From Deltaproteobacteria bacterium (GTDB lineage Bacteria; Myxococcota; Kuafuiibacteriia; Kuafuiibacteriales; Kuafuiibacteriaceae): a DNA stretch of 64,000 bases. A program made the position numbers and the translations under genes. The notes under the pieces are model-generated. The model was not told the DNA's origin. It made no database searches and worked only from the letters and a program-made list of their open reading frames with translations. Shown here one piece after another: positions 16,028-25,217 of this stretch. The DNA is taken from positions 1,644,001-1,708,000 of the forward strand of contig JACKEN010000001.1 in the NCBI GenBank assembly GCA_020632995.1. Reading direction: 5' to 3'. The first letter of the stretch is position 1. Each line of letters begins with the position of its first letter.

Positions 16028-16713
16028 GACGCCCAGAGCAGATCGCCGAGCAGGTTGGCGTAGGCGTGGAACGCCGCCGCCCCCACGATGCTCCGCGACC
16101 GGGCCCGGAGCCAGCCGAACAACAGGCTCGGGAAGAACGGCCCGAGGCGCGCGAAGTTGTACTCACCCACGAAGTGGGCCAGCGCGAACACCGCCGAGGT
16201 CACGAGGATCGCGGCGCCGAAGGGCGCGCCGAAGAGGGTGCGCCGGGCGGGCCAGAGCTGCTGCAAGCGCTCCTGCAGATAGCCCCGAAAGAACAGCTCC
16301 TCGGCCAGCGCCACCACAACCGTCTGCATGATGAAGCGCTGCAGGAGGTCCTCTGGCAGGGCGGGCATGAAGGGCCGGTGCATCACCAGGGTCTGCCAGT
16401 AGTGGTGCCCGAGCGCGAACGGCACCGTGACCACGACGGCCCACACCGCCCACGCCTTCAGGTCTACGCGCCACGCCTTCAGGGTGAGGCCGAGGCTCTC
16501 GTTGCTCACCCCGTTCCGTCCCCTGAGCATCAACGGCAAGTAGAGTTGCAAGCCGAGCGCAACCGTGCCGCCGTACTTCCCGAGGAGCGGCACCGCCTGC
16601 CCGAGGTGCTTGATCAGGCCCAGGGTGAGCAGGATGCCCACCGAGGCCACCCAGGCCTCCCGCACGAGGGCCGGGCGCTCGGGCGCCGCGGGCTCAGCGT
16701 CCGCCACCGGCAC
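16018..16713 (-). CDS. CPBP-family intramembrane metalloprotease
   Basis: This 231-residue polytopic protein has the CPBP (Abi/CAAX protease-like) motifs: AEELFFRGYLQERL (motif 1, with the paired Glu), AHFVGEYN (His motif 2) and a final FHAYANL (motif 3). The end (FGWLRARSRSIVG, then FHAYANL) resembles the myxosortase branch that processes MYXO-CTERM proteins, but no MYXO-CTERM substrate is visible here. The start is a GTG at 16713, inside the end of the upstream trypsin-like gene (20-bp overlap), so the two are translationally coupled. It probably cleaves a membrane or lipid-modified substrate; which one is unknown. Confidence 0.85.
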   Translation of the reverse strand: MPVADAEPAAPERPALVREAWVASVGILLTLGLIKHLGQAVPLLGKYGGTVALGLQLYLPLMLRGRNGVSNESLGLTLKAWRVDLKAWAVWAVVVTVPFALGHHYWQTLVMHRPFMPALPEDLLQRFIMQTVVVALAEELFFRGYLQERLQQLWPARRTLFGAPFGAAILVTSAVFALAHFVGEYNFARLGPFFPSLLFGWLRARSRSIVGAAAFHAYANLLGDLLWASYR

Positions 16714-17341
16714 CTCCGAGCACCACCCGGCGCAGGAACGGCATCAGCCCGGCGAGGGGGCGCGCCCGCACCCGGCGCTTTCCGCCCTCCACCGCCACCG
16801 CGACCAGGGCGCCGTCGCTCCCGAAGAGCGGGCTGCCGGGGCGCCCGGGGAGCTCGGCGGTGATGAGCCCGCCGGGCGCCGCCGTCCCCACCACCTGGCC
16901 GGCGTGGGAGGTGGGCTGCCCCGTCTTGTCGTGGGTGAGGACCACCAGCCAGCGGTCCGCCCACAGCTCCTGGGTGTCGTCGGCCCGGGCAGGGGTGAGC
17001 CGGGGGCCGGGGGTCAGGCGGGCCACCGCGACCCCCAGGGCCCGATCGAAGCCCAGCAGGTCCGCGGCGCGGGGCGCGGCGTCGCCGACCGCGACCCACA
17101 TCCGTGGGGTGGGGGTGGGCCGCGCGGGGAAGAGCACCTCGCCCTCCGCCCCGATCACCACGCCGTCCGTCCAGATCGCCCCGCTCTTGTCGGTGCGGAT
17201 CCGCACCAGGCTGCCGCGGTTGGCCCGCGCCACCTGGCCGAAGCGCTCCGGCCCCACCCGCTCGGGGGGCCGGCCGAGGGCCGTCGGTACGCCGACGAAG
17301 ACGCCGACCGCCAACCAGATGGCTGTGGGGAGCGCTCGCAC
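16694..17341 (-). CDS. Secreted trypsin-like protein lacking catalytic residues
   Basis: This 215-residue protein has an N-terminal signal or anchor (MRALPTAIWLAVGVFVGVPT) and an HtrA-like beta-barrel pattern. GVVIGAEGEVLFPARP stands where active enzymes have GSGVVIs...TNNHV. GFDRALGVAVARL matches the Asp region. GRPGSPLFGSDGALVAV stands where GNSGGPLF is expected. The His is missing and the nucleophile position is Pro, so it is probably a pseudoprotease that only binds peptides. It overlaps the CPBP protease gene by 20 bp, which suggests the two proteins work together, perhaps with this one presenting substrate. Confidence 0.7.
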   Translation of the reverse strand: MRALPTAIWLAVGVFVGVPTALGRPPERVGPERFGQVARANRGSLVRIRTDKSGAIWTDGVVIGAEGEVLFPARPTPTPRMWVAVGDAAPRAADLLGFDRALGVAVARLTPGPRLTPARADDTQELWADRWLVVLTHDKTGQPTSHAGQVVGTAAPGGLITAELPGRPGSPLFGSDGALVAVAVEGGKRRVRARPLAGLMPFLRRVVLGGAGGGR

Positions 17342-17461
17342 CGTGGAGGCGGACTATAGCCGACCCGTCGGCGCGATAGAACGAATCCGCGCGTGCGCCG
17401 TCCAAGGGGTGTCGGGGGCCGCGCGCCCCCGGTGTGGCGCCCCCCGTCGGGGCGCTCTAGG

Positions 17462-18493
17462 ATGAAGAGGAGCGCTGGCGTGACCAACCCTGTCTTTCCT
17501 TCCTGGCTGTCTGCCCTGTCTGCCGCCGCGCTCGTGGCCGGCCTCGCCGCCCCCGCCTCCGCCGCGGCGCCCACCCGCGCGGTGGCCGCCAAGGCCGGGC
17601 CGGCCGCGCTGAAGTCCAAGCTCACGGTGGTGCCGGCGAAGGCGCCGAAGCCGAAGGCGCCCCGGCCCGCCGCCCCGGCGAAGCCCCCGCCCCTGCCCAA
17701 CCCCTACAAGGAGCCGTGCCCCGGGGTCGAGAGCCTCGGCAAGCGGGCCGGCGACCTGCCGTTCCAGATGGGCGAGGAGCTGGCCTACGAGATCACGGTG
17801 TCCGGCGCCTTCGTGGGCCGGATGGAGATGAAGGTCGGCAAGCCCCGCAAGGTCGAGGGCAAGATCCGCGTCCCGCTCTTCGCCCGCGCCCGCACGAGCG
17901 ACTTCGTGGCCACCTTCAAGGCCTTCGAGGGCCGGTACATGGCGATGGTCGACCCCCACTCCCTCGATCCGCTCGGGGTGCGGACGGAGTCCACCTACGG
18001 GGACGAGCCCCGCTGGGAGCGGATCCGCTTCTCGGACGACCACCGCTCGGTCGGCGCCGACGTGCTCCTCGAGGGGCGCGAGCTGCGGCGGGAGTACGAC
18101 AGCGAGCACGCCCTCACCGACCTCCTCACCCTGCTCTACCAGGCGCGCATGGTCACCGTGCAGCCCGGCCTCAAGGCCTGCCAGGACGTGTTCGCGTCCC
18201 GGCGCCTGTGGCGCATGACCGCGAGCGTGGACGAGGTCGTGCCGGTCGACACCCCGGCGGGCGAGCGGGACACCTACCTCGTCAAGACGGCCTTCGATCG
18301 CAAGCCCACCCACGGGCTGAACAACAACGTGCGACCCCACATGGAGGTCGACGTGTACCTCGCGGCCGATGCCTCGCAAGCGCCCTTGCAGTTCGTGATC
18401 CGGGCGGAGGGCGTGGAGGCGGTGGCGAAGCTGGTGCGCTGGTCGACCAAGGGCGGCAGCGAGCAGGGCTGGGGCTTCGCGGACGCGCGGTAG
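17462..18493 (+). CDS. Secreted DUF3108 domain protein
   Basis: This is a 343-residue protein. I chose the ATG at 17462, which gives a signal sequence (KRSAGVTNPVF..., hydrophobic to APASAAA). A Lys/Pro/Ala-rich linker (to ~residue 80) leads to a DUF3108 domain: PFQMGEELAYEITVSGAFVGRM, followed by long beta strands and PLGVRTES. DUF3108 proteins are periplasmic, with a lipocalin-like or LolA-like barrel suspected, and of unknown function. It ends 1 bp before the convergent PAP2 gene. The call rests on the GE.L.Y.I...G...G motif at the domain start. Confidence 0.82.
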   Translation: MKRSAGVTNPVFPSWLSALSAAALVAGLAAPASAAAPTRAVAAKAGPAALKSKLTVVPAKAPKPKAPRPAAPAKPPPLPNPYKEPCPGVESLGKRAGDLPFQMGEELAYEITVSGAFVGRMEMKVGKPRKVEGKIRVPLFARARTSDFVATFKAFEGRYMAMVDPHSLDPLGVRTESTYGDEPRWERIRFSDDHRSVGADVLLEGRELRREYDSEHALTDLLTLLYQARMVTVQPGLKACQDVFASRRLWRMTASVDEVVPVDTPAGERDTYLVKTAFDRKPTHGLNNNVRPHMEVDVYLAADASQAPLQFVIRAEGVEAVAKLVRWSTKGGSEQGWGFADAR

Positions 18494-18494
18494 C

Positions 18495-19031
18495 TCAGGA
18501 CTCGACCTCGGGCGCCTCGGGCGCCCGCCCTTCGCGGCGTCGGCGCCAGTAGCCCGCGCCCAAGCCGATGAGGCTCCCGAACATGGCCCCCGCCCCGACG
18601 TCGGACGGGTAGTGCACCCCCAAGAGGACCCGCGAGCCCGCGACGCCCACCGCGATGGGGGTGTAGATCAGCCAGCCCAGCCGGACCGTCGGCGCGGCCG
18701 AGACGAGGAAGGCGAAGGCCACCGCGGCGTGGCCGGACGGGAAGCTCTCCCCCGCCCCGCAGCGCGCCGCCGGCACCAGGCCCTCGAGGGCTCGGCACGG
18801 CCGCTCCCGGCCCACCAACGGCTTGATGATCCGCGCCACCAGGACATCGGCCGCGCCCATCGCGAGGGCCACGCTGAGCACCACCGCGAAGCGGCGCCGC
18901 TTGAGGTGGAAGACCCCGAGGGGCACCCCCACCACCGCGATCATCCACCGCGAGGAGAGCACGGTGCCCAGCACCGCCCACGCCGGATGCGCGGCCAGGC
19001 CGTTCACCGCTCTGAGGACGAGCTCATCCAC
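18495..19031 (-). CDS. PAP2-family membrane phosphatase
   Basis: This 178-residue protein with about five membrane segments has all three PAP2 motifs: KPLVGRERP, FPSGHAA and GSRVLLGVHYPSDVGAG. The histidines in motifs 2 and 3 are the catalytic pair. Such enzymes dephosphorylate lipid phosphates such as undecaprenyl diphosphate or phosphatidylglycerol phosphate. The GTG start has a TAAAAG element 8 nt upstream. The gene is convergent with the DUF3108 gene (1-bp gap) and divergent from the metal efflux operon. The substrate cannot be told from sequence. Confidence 0.9.
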   Translation of the reverse strand: MDELVLRAVNGLAAHPAWAVLGTVLSSRWMIAVVGVPLGVFHLKRRRFAVVLSVALAMGAADVLVARIIKPLVGRERPCRALEGLVPAARCGAGESFPSGHAAVAFAFLVSAAPTVRLGWLIYTPIAVGVAGSRVLLGVHYPSDVGAGAMFGSLIGLGAGYWRRRREGRAPEAPEVES

Positions 19032-19123
19032 CCGGAGCGCTTTTAGCGCACTCGAGCGCCTCTAAGAAAACTCTCATGGACTTTGCATGAAGCCTTTTGG
19101 CGCGCACGGTACTCCCATCGAGC

Positions 19124-20359
19124 GTGACGTTGTCCTCCGCGCCATGGTTGCTCCTCGTGGGCCAGGCGACCTTCGGGACGCCGATGAGCTTCGACCAGGC
19201 CCTGGGGCTGGCCGAGGCTCACCCGACCCTGGCCGCCCAGGACGCCGCGCTCCAGGCCCGTGAGGCCCGCGAGGCCGACCTCTCGGCCGTCACCCAGAAC
19301 CCCACCCTCCAGATCCTGCCCGGCTGGCGCCTGCCGAACTCCGACGACCCCGGCTTCGAGATCCAGATGCAGCTCACCCAGCAGCTGGACCTCGGGGGCT
19401 GGGCGGGGCGCCGCAGGGACGCCGCCCGCGCCGAGCGCCAGACGCTCGCGGCCGGGCGCCGGGCCGCGGCCCTGGCCCAGCGCATGGAGGCGGCCCGGGC
19501 GTGGTTCCAGCTCTGGCGCTACGAGGCCGAGCTCAGCGCGCTCGACGAGGAGGCCGAGCTGGCCCGCGCCCTCGCCACCCGGCTCCGCACCGCGGTGGAG
19601 GCCGGGGCGGCCCTGGCGGCGGACGGGGTGGAGGCCGACATCTTCTTCGAGGAGGTCGCCACCCACCGGCTGGACGCAGAAGGACTGCGCTTCGACGCCG
19701 CGATGGGCCTGGTGGCCGCCCTCGGCCAGGACGGCGCCCAGCTCCCCGCCACCGCGGGCGGCCCGCCCCAGGTCCAGATCCCCGAGGAGCAGGCGTGGCC
19801 GGCGCTCGCCGCGCGCGCGCAGGACCTCCCCGACGCGGCCCACCGCGCCCTCGCCGCCCGCGCGGCCGAGGCCCGCCGCGCCGAGGTCGCGGCCAGCCAC
19901 AGCACCAAGCTCACCCCGACCCTGTACGCCCAGATGGAGCGACCGCAAGACGTCCTGCTTTTCGCCGGGGTCAGCGTCCAGCTCCCGCTCTTCGACAAGG
20001 GGGAGCGGGATCGGGGCCTGGCCGAGGCCGAGGCGATCACCGCGAGGGCCGAGGCCCGCGACGCGGCGGTCACCGCGGGCCGTACGCTGCGCCAGGCCCT
20101 GCACGAGGTGGAGCACACCCGCGAGGTGGAGCAGCACGTGCGCGCCCACGTGCTGCCGAAGGTCGAGCAGTGGGTGGCCCTCACCCAGCGGCGCTTCGAC
20201 GCGGGCGAGACCGAGCTCATGCCGGTGGTGGCGGCGCGCCGCCGGCTGGTGGCGGAGCGCATCCGCCTGATCGAGCTCGAGGAGGAGCGGCGCTGGTCCG
20301 AGGTGAAGGCCTGGTTGCTCCTCGCCACCACCCTCAGCGCGGCCGAGGCCAAGGAGTAG
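19124..20359 (+). CDS. TolC/CzcC-type outer-membrane efflux channel
   Basis: This is a 411-residue protein. I favour the GTG at 19124, which begins a short signal (TLSSAPWLLLVGQA); an in-frame TTG at 19097 is an alternative. Two long alpha-helical repeats (AHPTLAAQDAALQAREAREADL and its second copy from about residue 230) flank membrane beta strands with the typical QLDLGG and VSVQLPLFDKG turns. It would form the outer-membrane exit duct for the RND pump encoded downstream. The next gene starts 3 nt after its stop. An imperfect dyad (TCATG at 19074-19078, CATGA at 19086-19090) lies upstream and might bind the operon's response regulator. Confidence 0.88.
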   Translation: MTLSSAPWLLLVGQATFGTPMSFDQALGLAEAHPTLAAQDAALQAREAREADLSAVTQNPTLQILPGWRLPNSDDPGFEIQMQLTQQLDLGGWAGRRRDAARAERQTLAAGRRAAALAQRMEAARAWFQLWRYEAELSALDEEAELARALATRLRTAVEAGAALAADGVEADIFFEEVATHRLDAEGLRFDAAMGLVAALGQDGAQLPATAGGPPQVQIPEEQAWPALAARAQDLPDAAHRALAARAAEARRAEVAASHSTKLTPTLYAQMERPQDVLLFAGVSVQLPLFDKGERDRGLAEAEAITARAEARDAAVTAGRTLRQALHEVEHTREVEQHVRAHVLPKVEQWVALTQRRFDAGETELMPVVAARRRLVAERIRLIELEEERRWSEVKAWLLLATTLSAAEAKE

Positions 20360-20362
20360 CCC

Positions 20363-21421
20363 GTGCGAAGTCAGTTCATCCTCTTGGCCTTCCTGGCCAC
20401 CGCCTGCACCAACGGATCGAGTTCAGAGCCCGAGGCCCAAGAGCCCGAGGCCACCCTTCGAGCCATGAGCGCCGACACCCGCTGGGTGAAGGCCGAGGCC
20501 CCCACCGCGCTGGCCCTGTTGGAGGCGCCCGCCCGGGTGGTCGCCACCACCCCGGCCTCTGCGGTGGTGACGGTGCTGCACGATGCCCGCATCGAGCGCT
20601 TCCTCGTCGCGCCGGGCGACGCGGTCACCGAGGGCCAGCCCCTGGTGCGCGTGGCCATCCCCGCCGTCGCCGACGCGGCGGCCCGGGTGGCCGGCCTCAA
20701 GGCGCGCATGGAGGCGGTGGAGGCCCGCCTGCAGGTCCTGAAGAAGCTCAAGGCGGAGGGCCTGGCCCGGGCCGAGGCGGTGTTCGAGCTCGACAACCAG
20801 CTCGGCGCGCTCACCGTCGAGGTCCGCACCGCGCAGGCTGTCCTGCGGATGTACGGGATCTCGGACGGCGAGGCGGCGCGGCTGGATCGGAGCGGCGTGG
20901 TGCCCCTGGTGAGCCCCGCGGCCGGGGTGGTGACCGAGGTGAACGGTCGCCTGGGCGCGGTGGTCGCCCCCGGCGGACCGCCCCTGGTGCTGGTCGAGGG
21001 CCCGCGGAGCGCGCGGATCGAGGCCTCGCTCTTCGGGCCGCTGCCCGAGGAGGCGGAGGTGGACTTCGTGGGTCAGGACGGCCGGGTGCTGGCGCTCGAG
21101 CCCGCCCCGGTGAGCCGCTGGGTGGACGGCCACTCCGGGCGGGTCACGGTGTGGCTCAGGCCCGCGCAAGAGATCTTGCTCCCCGACGGGCTCGCGGGCC
21201 GGGTGCGGATCGCGCCCCCCGCGGGCACGATCGAGGTGCCGAGCCGCGCGGTGCTCGGCGCGGGCGAGGACGCCCACGTCTACGTCCTGCGCGAGGGTGC
21301 CCCGGTGAAGATCGCGGTCACCCGCGGGCTCGACTCCGGCACCACCACCCTCGTGCGCGGCGCGCTGAAGGCTGGTGAGTCGGTGGCGGCGGACGCCAGC
21401 GCGCTCGAGGCCCCGAGATGA
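20363..21421 (+). CDS. RND efflux periplasmic adaptor (CzcB/HlyD-like)
   Basis: This 352-residue protein begins with a GTG and a short lipoprotein-like signal (FLATACTNG). The order is membrane fusion protein-like: a lipoyl/barrel half (VVTVLHDARIERFLVAPGDAVTEGQPLV), an alpha hairpin (RVAGLKARMEAVEARLQVL), then VSPAAGVVTEVNGRLGAVVAPGGP and a beta-barrel/membrane-proximal part ending VPSRAVLGAGEDAHVYVL. It links the RND pump to the outer-membrane channel. Its stop overlaps the RND start by 4 nt. No metal-binding His-rich stretch is present, so the metal specificity lies elsewhere. Confidence 0.9.
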   Translation: MRSQFILLAFLATACTNGSSSEPEAQEPEATLRAMSADTRWVKAEAPTALALLEAPARVVATTPASAVVTVLHDARIERFLVAPGDAVTEGQPLVRVAIPAVADAAARVAGLKARMEAVEARLQVLKKLKAEGLARAEAVFELDNQLGALTVEVRTAQAVLRMYGISDGEAARLDRSGVVPLVSPAAGVVTEVNGRLGAVVAPGGPPLVLVEGPRSARIEASLFGPLPEEAEVDFVGQDGRVLALEPAPVSRWVDGHSGRVTVWLRPAQEILLPDGLAGRVRIAPPAGTIEVPSRAVLGAGEDAHVYVLREGAPVKIAVTRGLDSGTTTLVRGALKAGESVAADASALEAPR

Positions 21422-24400
21422 TCGAGCGCATCGTCGCCTTCTCGCTCGCCCACCCCAAGCCCATCCTCGCCCTCTCCACCGCCCTCGCGGTGACCGGCGT
21501 GGTGACGGGGGCCCGGCTGGAGCTCGACGCCCTCCCCGACGTCACCGGGAACCTGGTGGTGGTGCTGACCACCGCCCCCGGCTTCAGCCCGGAGGAGGTC
21601 GAGCGCCTGGTGACCCGCCCGGTCGAGGCGGCCCTCGGCGGCATGCCGGGGGTGGAGGAGCAGCGCAGCCTCTCCCGCTACGGCATCTCGTCGGTGATCA
21701 CCGTCTTCGATGACGGCGTCGACCCCTTCCTCGCCCGCCAGTGGGTGCAGGAGCGCCTCAACACCGTCACCGGCGATCTGCCCGAGGGCGTGGACCCGCC
21801 CGCGCTCGGCCCCTACACCGGCGGCCTGGGCGAGATCCTCCAGTTCACCCTCGGCTCCCCCGTGCGCACCCAGGCCCAGCTCTACGAGCTGGCCGAGCTC
21901 GAGATCGGGCCCCTGTTGAAGACGGTGCCGGGCGTGGTCGAGGTCAACACCTGGGGCGGCGCCGTGCGCACCCTGGACGTGGTGGTGGACCCGGTGCGGA
22001 TGGCCCGCCACGGCGTGACCCTGGGCGACGTGGAGTCCCAGCTCGCGGCGTCGATCGGCACCCGGCCGGGGGCCAGCCTGCGGCGGGGCGAGGCGCAGTC
22101 CTTCCTGCGGAGCCGCGCCCTCCCCGCCGGCCCCTCGGACCTCGGCGATCGGGTCATCACCCCCTCCGGTCACGGCCTCGACCCGCGGCCGGTGCGCCTG
22201 TCGGAGATCGGCCGGGTGGTCGAGGGCGACAAGCCCCGCACCGGCACCGCCACCCAGAACGGGCGGGGGCAGACCGTCTACGTGATGGTCCAGATGCTCC
22301 GGGGCGCCAACGCCCTCGACGTCATGGACGACCTCCACGCCCGGATGGGCGATCTGCAGGCCATCCTGCCCTCCGACGTCGAGCTGGACGTCGTCTACGA
22401 CCGCTCCACCCTGGTGAAGGCCACCTTGCGGACGGTGTTCAAGAACCTCCTCGAGGGCGGCATCCTGGTGGTGGCGGTGCTCTTCTTCCTCCTGGGGAGC
22501 ATCCGCGCCGGCCTCCTCGTGGCGCTGTCGATCCCGCTGTCGATGCTGGGCGCGGTGATGGGCATGGTGGTGCTCGGCATCCCCGGGAACCTGATGAGCC
22601 TGGGGGCGATCGACTTCGGGCTCCTGGTGGACGGCGCGGTGGTGATGACCGAGAGCTTCTTCCACGCCGCCCACGATCCCAGCCAGGGCGGCAGCTTCAC
22701 CGAGCGCGTGAAGAGCGTGGCCACCCGCATGGCGCGCCCGGTGTTCTTCTCGGTGCTGATCATCCTGCTCGTCTACGTGCCGGTGGTGACCTTGAGCGGG
22801 GTGGACGGGAAGATGTTCCGGCCGATGGCGGCCACGGTGATCCTCGCCCTCGCCACGTCGCTCATCCTGGTCCTCACCTTCGTGCCCGCGGCCTCTGTGA
22901 CGTTCCTGCGGCCCGACGACGTGCCGGACAGCGAGCCCCAGCTGGTCCTGTTGGCCCGGCGCTTCTACCGGCCCCAGCTGGCCTTCGCCACCGCCCACCC
23001 GAAGCTCATCGGGGTCGCGTCGGTGCTCCTGTTGGCCACCGGCCTGCTCCTGTTCGTGCAGGCCGGCACCACCTTCGTGCCCCAGCTGGACGAGGGCGAC
23101 CTCGTCATCCAGACCACCCGCGAGCCGGACATCGCGATCGAGGGCGCGGCTCGGGCAGCGGAGCACATGGAGCGGGCGCTCCTCGAGCACGTGCCCGAGG
23201 TGAAGCGCGTGGCGTCCCGCATCGGCAGCCCGGCGGTGGCCACCGACATCATGGGCCTCGAGCAGGCCGACGTGTTCGTGAACCTCAAGGACCCCGACGA
23301 GTGGCGCCCCGGGCTCACCAAGGACGAGCTGGTGGCGCAGATGGAGGCGGTGCTGGCCGAGCACGACCCCGACTCCGAGGCCGGCTTCACCCAGCCGATC
23401 CAGATGCGCTTCAACGAGCTGGTGGGGGGCGAGACCACCGACGTGGCGCTCAGCATCTACGGGCACGATCTGGCCGAGCTGCGGCGCCTGGCCGAGGCGG
23501 CCCTGGCGGTGATCGAGAAGCAGCGCGGGGCGGTGGACGTGCGCATCACCGCGCCCCCCGAGCTGCCGCTCGTCGACGTGGTGCCCTCGGCCCTCGCGGC
23601 CGAGCAGCACGGGCTCACGGTGCAAGACGTGTTGACCGCGGTGACCGCGCTCCGGGCCGGCATCCAGGTGGGCGACACCTACGAGGGGCGCCTCAGGATC
23701 CCGGTGCGCATGCGCATCGAGGGCTCCGAGGACGCCCGCGCCCTCTCCGGTCTCGGCCTGCCCACTGCGGACGGGCGCCTGGTGCCCCTCGCCCGGGTGG
23801 CCCGGGTGGCCGAGAGCGGCACCCCGGCCCTCGTGAACCACAAGGCCGGCCAGCGCCGGATCGTGGTGGGCTTCAACGTGCGCGGTGAGAGCCTGGGCGA
23901 CGTGGTCACGGGGGCCGAGGCCGCGGTGCGCGACCTCGTGAAGCTCCCGCCCGGCTATCGCACCGAGTGGGGGGGCCAGTTCGCCACCCTGAAGGAGGCC
24001 AAGCGCCGGATGGGGATGGTGATCCCCGCCGCCCTCGCCGGCATCCTGATCTTGCTGGTGTGGACCTTCGGGCGCTTCCGCCCCGCCCTCCTCATCCTGA
24101 CCAACGTGCCCTTTGCCGGCGTCGGTGGGATGATCGCCCTCGCCATGCGCGGGCTGCCCGTCTCCATCTCCGCCGCGGTGGGCTTCATCGCCCTGTCCGG
24201 CATCGCGGTGCTGAACGGCGTGGTGCTGGTGAACCGCCTGTTGTCCTTCGAGGCCGGCGGCATGCCTCCCGGCGAGGCGGCCACCGCCGCCGCCCTCACC
24301 CGCATGCGCCCGGTGCTGATGACCGCGCTGGTGGCGGCCCTGGGCTTCTTGCCGATGATGCTGGCCAGCGGGGTTGGGGCCGAGGTGCAGCGCCCCCTCG

Positions 24401-24537
24401 CCACCGTGGTGGTCGGCGGCCTGGTGACCTCGACCCTGCTGACCCTCCTGGTGATCCCGTCGCTCTACCCCTTCTTCGCCAAGCGAGGCCCCGGGTCCCG
24501 GGCCGGCGAAGCGGTACCCCCCGCGGAGGCGCATTGA
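21418..24537 (+). CDS. Heavy-metal efflux RND pump (CzcA family)
   Basis: This 1039-residue inner-membrane proton/metal antiporter is of normal length. The transmembrane segment 4 motif reads DFGLLVDGAVVMTE (D399 to E412). The DFG...DGAVV pattern marks the heavy-metal (HME) branch, closest to Czc-type pumps for Zn, Co, Cd or Ni, rather than the CusA (Cu/Ag) branch. Two large periplasmic loops and 12 membrane helices are visible, with the usual N- and C-half similarity. It is translated through an ATGA overlap with the adaptor gene. The response regulator begins within its last codons. The exact metal is inferred only from the motif. Confidence 0.92.
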   Translation: MIERIVAFSLAHPKPILALSTALAVTGVVTGARLELDALPDVTGNLVVVLTTAPGFSPEEVERLVTRPVEAALGGMPGVEEQRSLSRYGISSVITVFDDGVDPFLARQWVQERLNTVTGDLPEGVDPPALGPYTGGLGEILQFTLGSPVRTQAQLYELAELEIGPLLKTVPGVVEVNTWGGAVRTLDVVVDPVRMARHGVTLGDVESQLAASIGTRPGASLRRGEAQSFLRSRALPAGPSDLGDRVITPSGHGLDPRPVRLSEIGRVVEGDKPRTGTATQNGRGQTVYVMVQMLRGANALDVMDDLHARMGDLQAILPSDVELDVVYDRSTLVKATLRTVFKNLLEGGILVVAVLFFLLGSIRAGLLVALSIPLSMLGAVMGMVVLGIPGNLMSLGAIDFGLLVDGAVVMTESFFHAAHDPSQGGSFTERVKSVATRMARPVFFSVLIILLVYVPVVTLSGVDGKMFRPMAATVILALATSLILVLTFVPAASVTFLRPDDVPDSEPQLVLLARRFYRPQLAFATAHPKLIGVASVLLLATGLLLFVQAGTTFVPQLDEGDLVIQTTREPDIAIEGAARAAEHMERALLEHVPEVKRVASRIGSPAVATDIMGLEQADVFVNLKDPDEWRPGLTKDELVAQMEAVLAEHDPDSEAGFTQPIQMRFNELVGGETTDVALSIYGHDLAELRRLAEAALAVIEKQRGAVDVRITAPPELPLVDVVPSALAAEQHGLTVQDVLTAVTALRAGIQVGDTYEGRLRIPVRMRIEGSEDARALSGLGLPTADGRLVPLARVARVAESGTPALVNHKAGQRRIVVGFNVRGESLGDVVTGAEAAVRDLVKLPPGYRTEWGGQFATLKEAKRRMGMVIPAALAGILILLVWTFGRFRPALLILTNVPFAGVGGMIALAMRGLPVSISAAVGFIALSGIAVLNGVVLVNRLLSFEAGGMPPGEAATAAALTRMRPVLMTALVAALGFLPMMLASGVGAEVQRPLATVVVGGLVTSTLLTLLVIPSLYPFFAKRGPGSRAGEAVPPAEAH

Positions 24538-25217
24538 AGATCCTCCTCGTGGAAGACGAGGCCCGACTGGCCCGAGCCCTGGTCCGTGGCTTCACCGAGG
24601 AGGGCCACGCGGTCGACGTGTGCAGCAACGCCCAGGACGCGGACGAGCAGCTCTCCGGCCTCGACTACGACGTGGTGGTGCTGGACTGGATGCTCCCCGA
24701 CCAGGACGGCCTGTCGCTCCTTCGGAGCTGGCGGAGCCGCGGGGTCACGACCCCGGTGTTGATGCTCACCGCCCGCGCCGCGGTGCCGGAGCGGGTGGCG
24801 GGCCTGCGGGCGGGGGCGGACGACTACCTCCCCAAGCCCTTCGACTTCGACGAGCTCCTGGCCCGCCTCGAGGCCCTGTACCGCCGCGGCGCGACCGTGG
24901 ATGACGCCCGGGCCCTCGGCGACGTGAGCCTGGACGTCAAGGCGCGGGCCCTCGTCGGCCCCAAGGCGCAAGCAGAGTTGACACCGAGGGAGTACGCCCT
25001 CGCCCTGCGCCTGTTCGAGCACCCGATGGAGGTCCACACCCGCACCGAGCTCCTGCAGGCGGTGTGGGGGTCGGCCTTCGCGGGGGAGCCCAACGTGGTC
25101 GACGTGTACGTCGGCTACCTGCGGAAGAAGCTGGCCGAGGTCGGCGCGGCCCGATGCAGCATCCGCACCGTGCGCGGAGTGGGCTTCCGACTGGAAGCAC
25201 AGGAGGAGGCGCCGTGA
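24534..25217 (+). CDS. OmpR/CzcR-type response regulator
   Basis: This 227-residue protein has a receiver domain (residues 1-118) with phospho-acceptor D51 in VVVLDWMLP and K101 in PKPF. A winged-helix OmpR-type DNA-binding domain follows (LTPREYALALRLFEH through RTVRGVGFRL). The start is a TTG at 24534 that overlaps the RND stop codon (TTGA), a minimal coupling. It presumably activates this efflux operon, and so itself, when the sensor kinase reports metal. The pairing with the next gene is by a GTGA overlap. Confidence 0.93.
   Translation: MKILLVEDEARLARALVRGFTEEGHAVDVCSNAQDADEQLSGLDYDVVVLDWMLPDQDGLSLLRSWRSRGVTTPVLMLTARAAVPERVAGLRAGADDYLPKPFDFDELLARLEALYRRGATVDDARALGDVSLDVKARALVGPKAQAELTPREYALALRLFEHPMEVHTRTELLQAVWGSAFAGEPNVVDVYVGYLRKKLAEVGAARCSIRTVRGVGFRLEAQEEAP

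Noticed and set aside
19038..19050. GCGC-TTTTA-GCGC as a terminator
   Set aside because: It lies upstream of the divergent PAP2 and efflux genes, where no transcript ends, so a terminator role makes no sense.
21280..24534. A 1084-codon open frame opposite the RND pump gene
   Set aside because: The His/Gly/Glu-rich translation has no domain, while the plus strand encodes an intact CzcA-type pump with all motifs.
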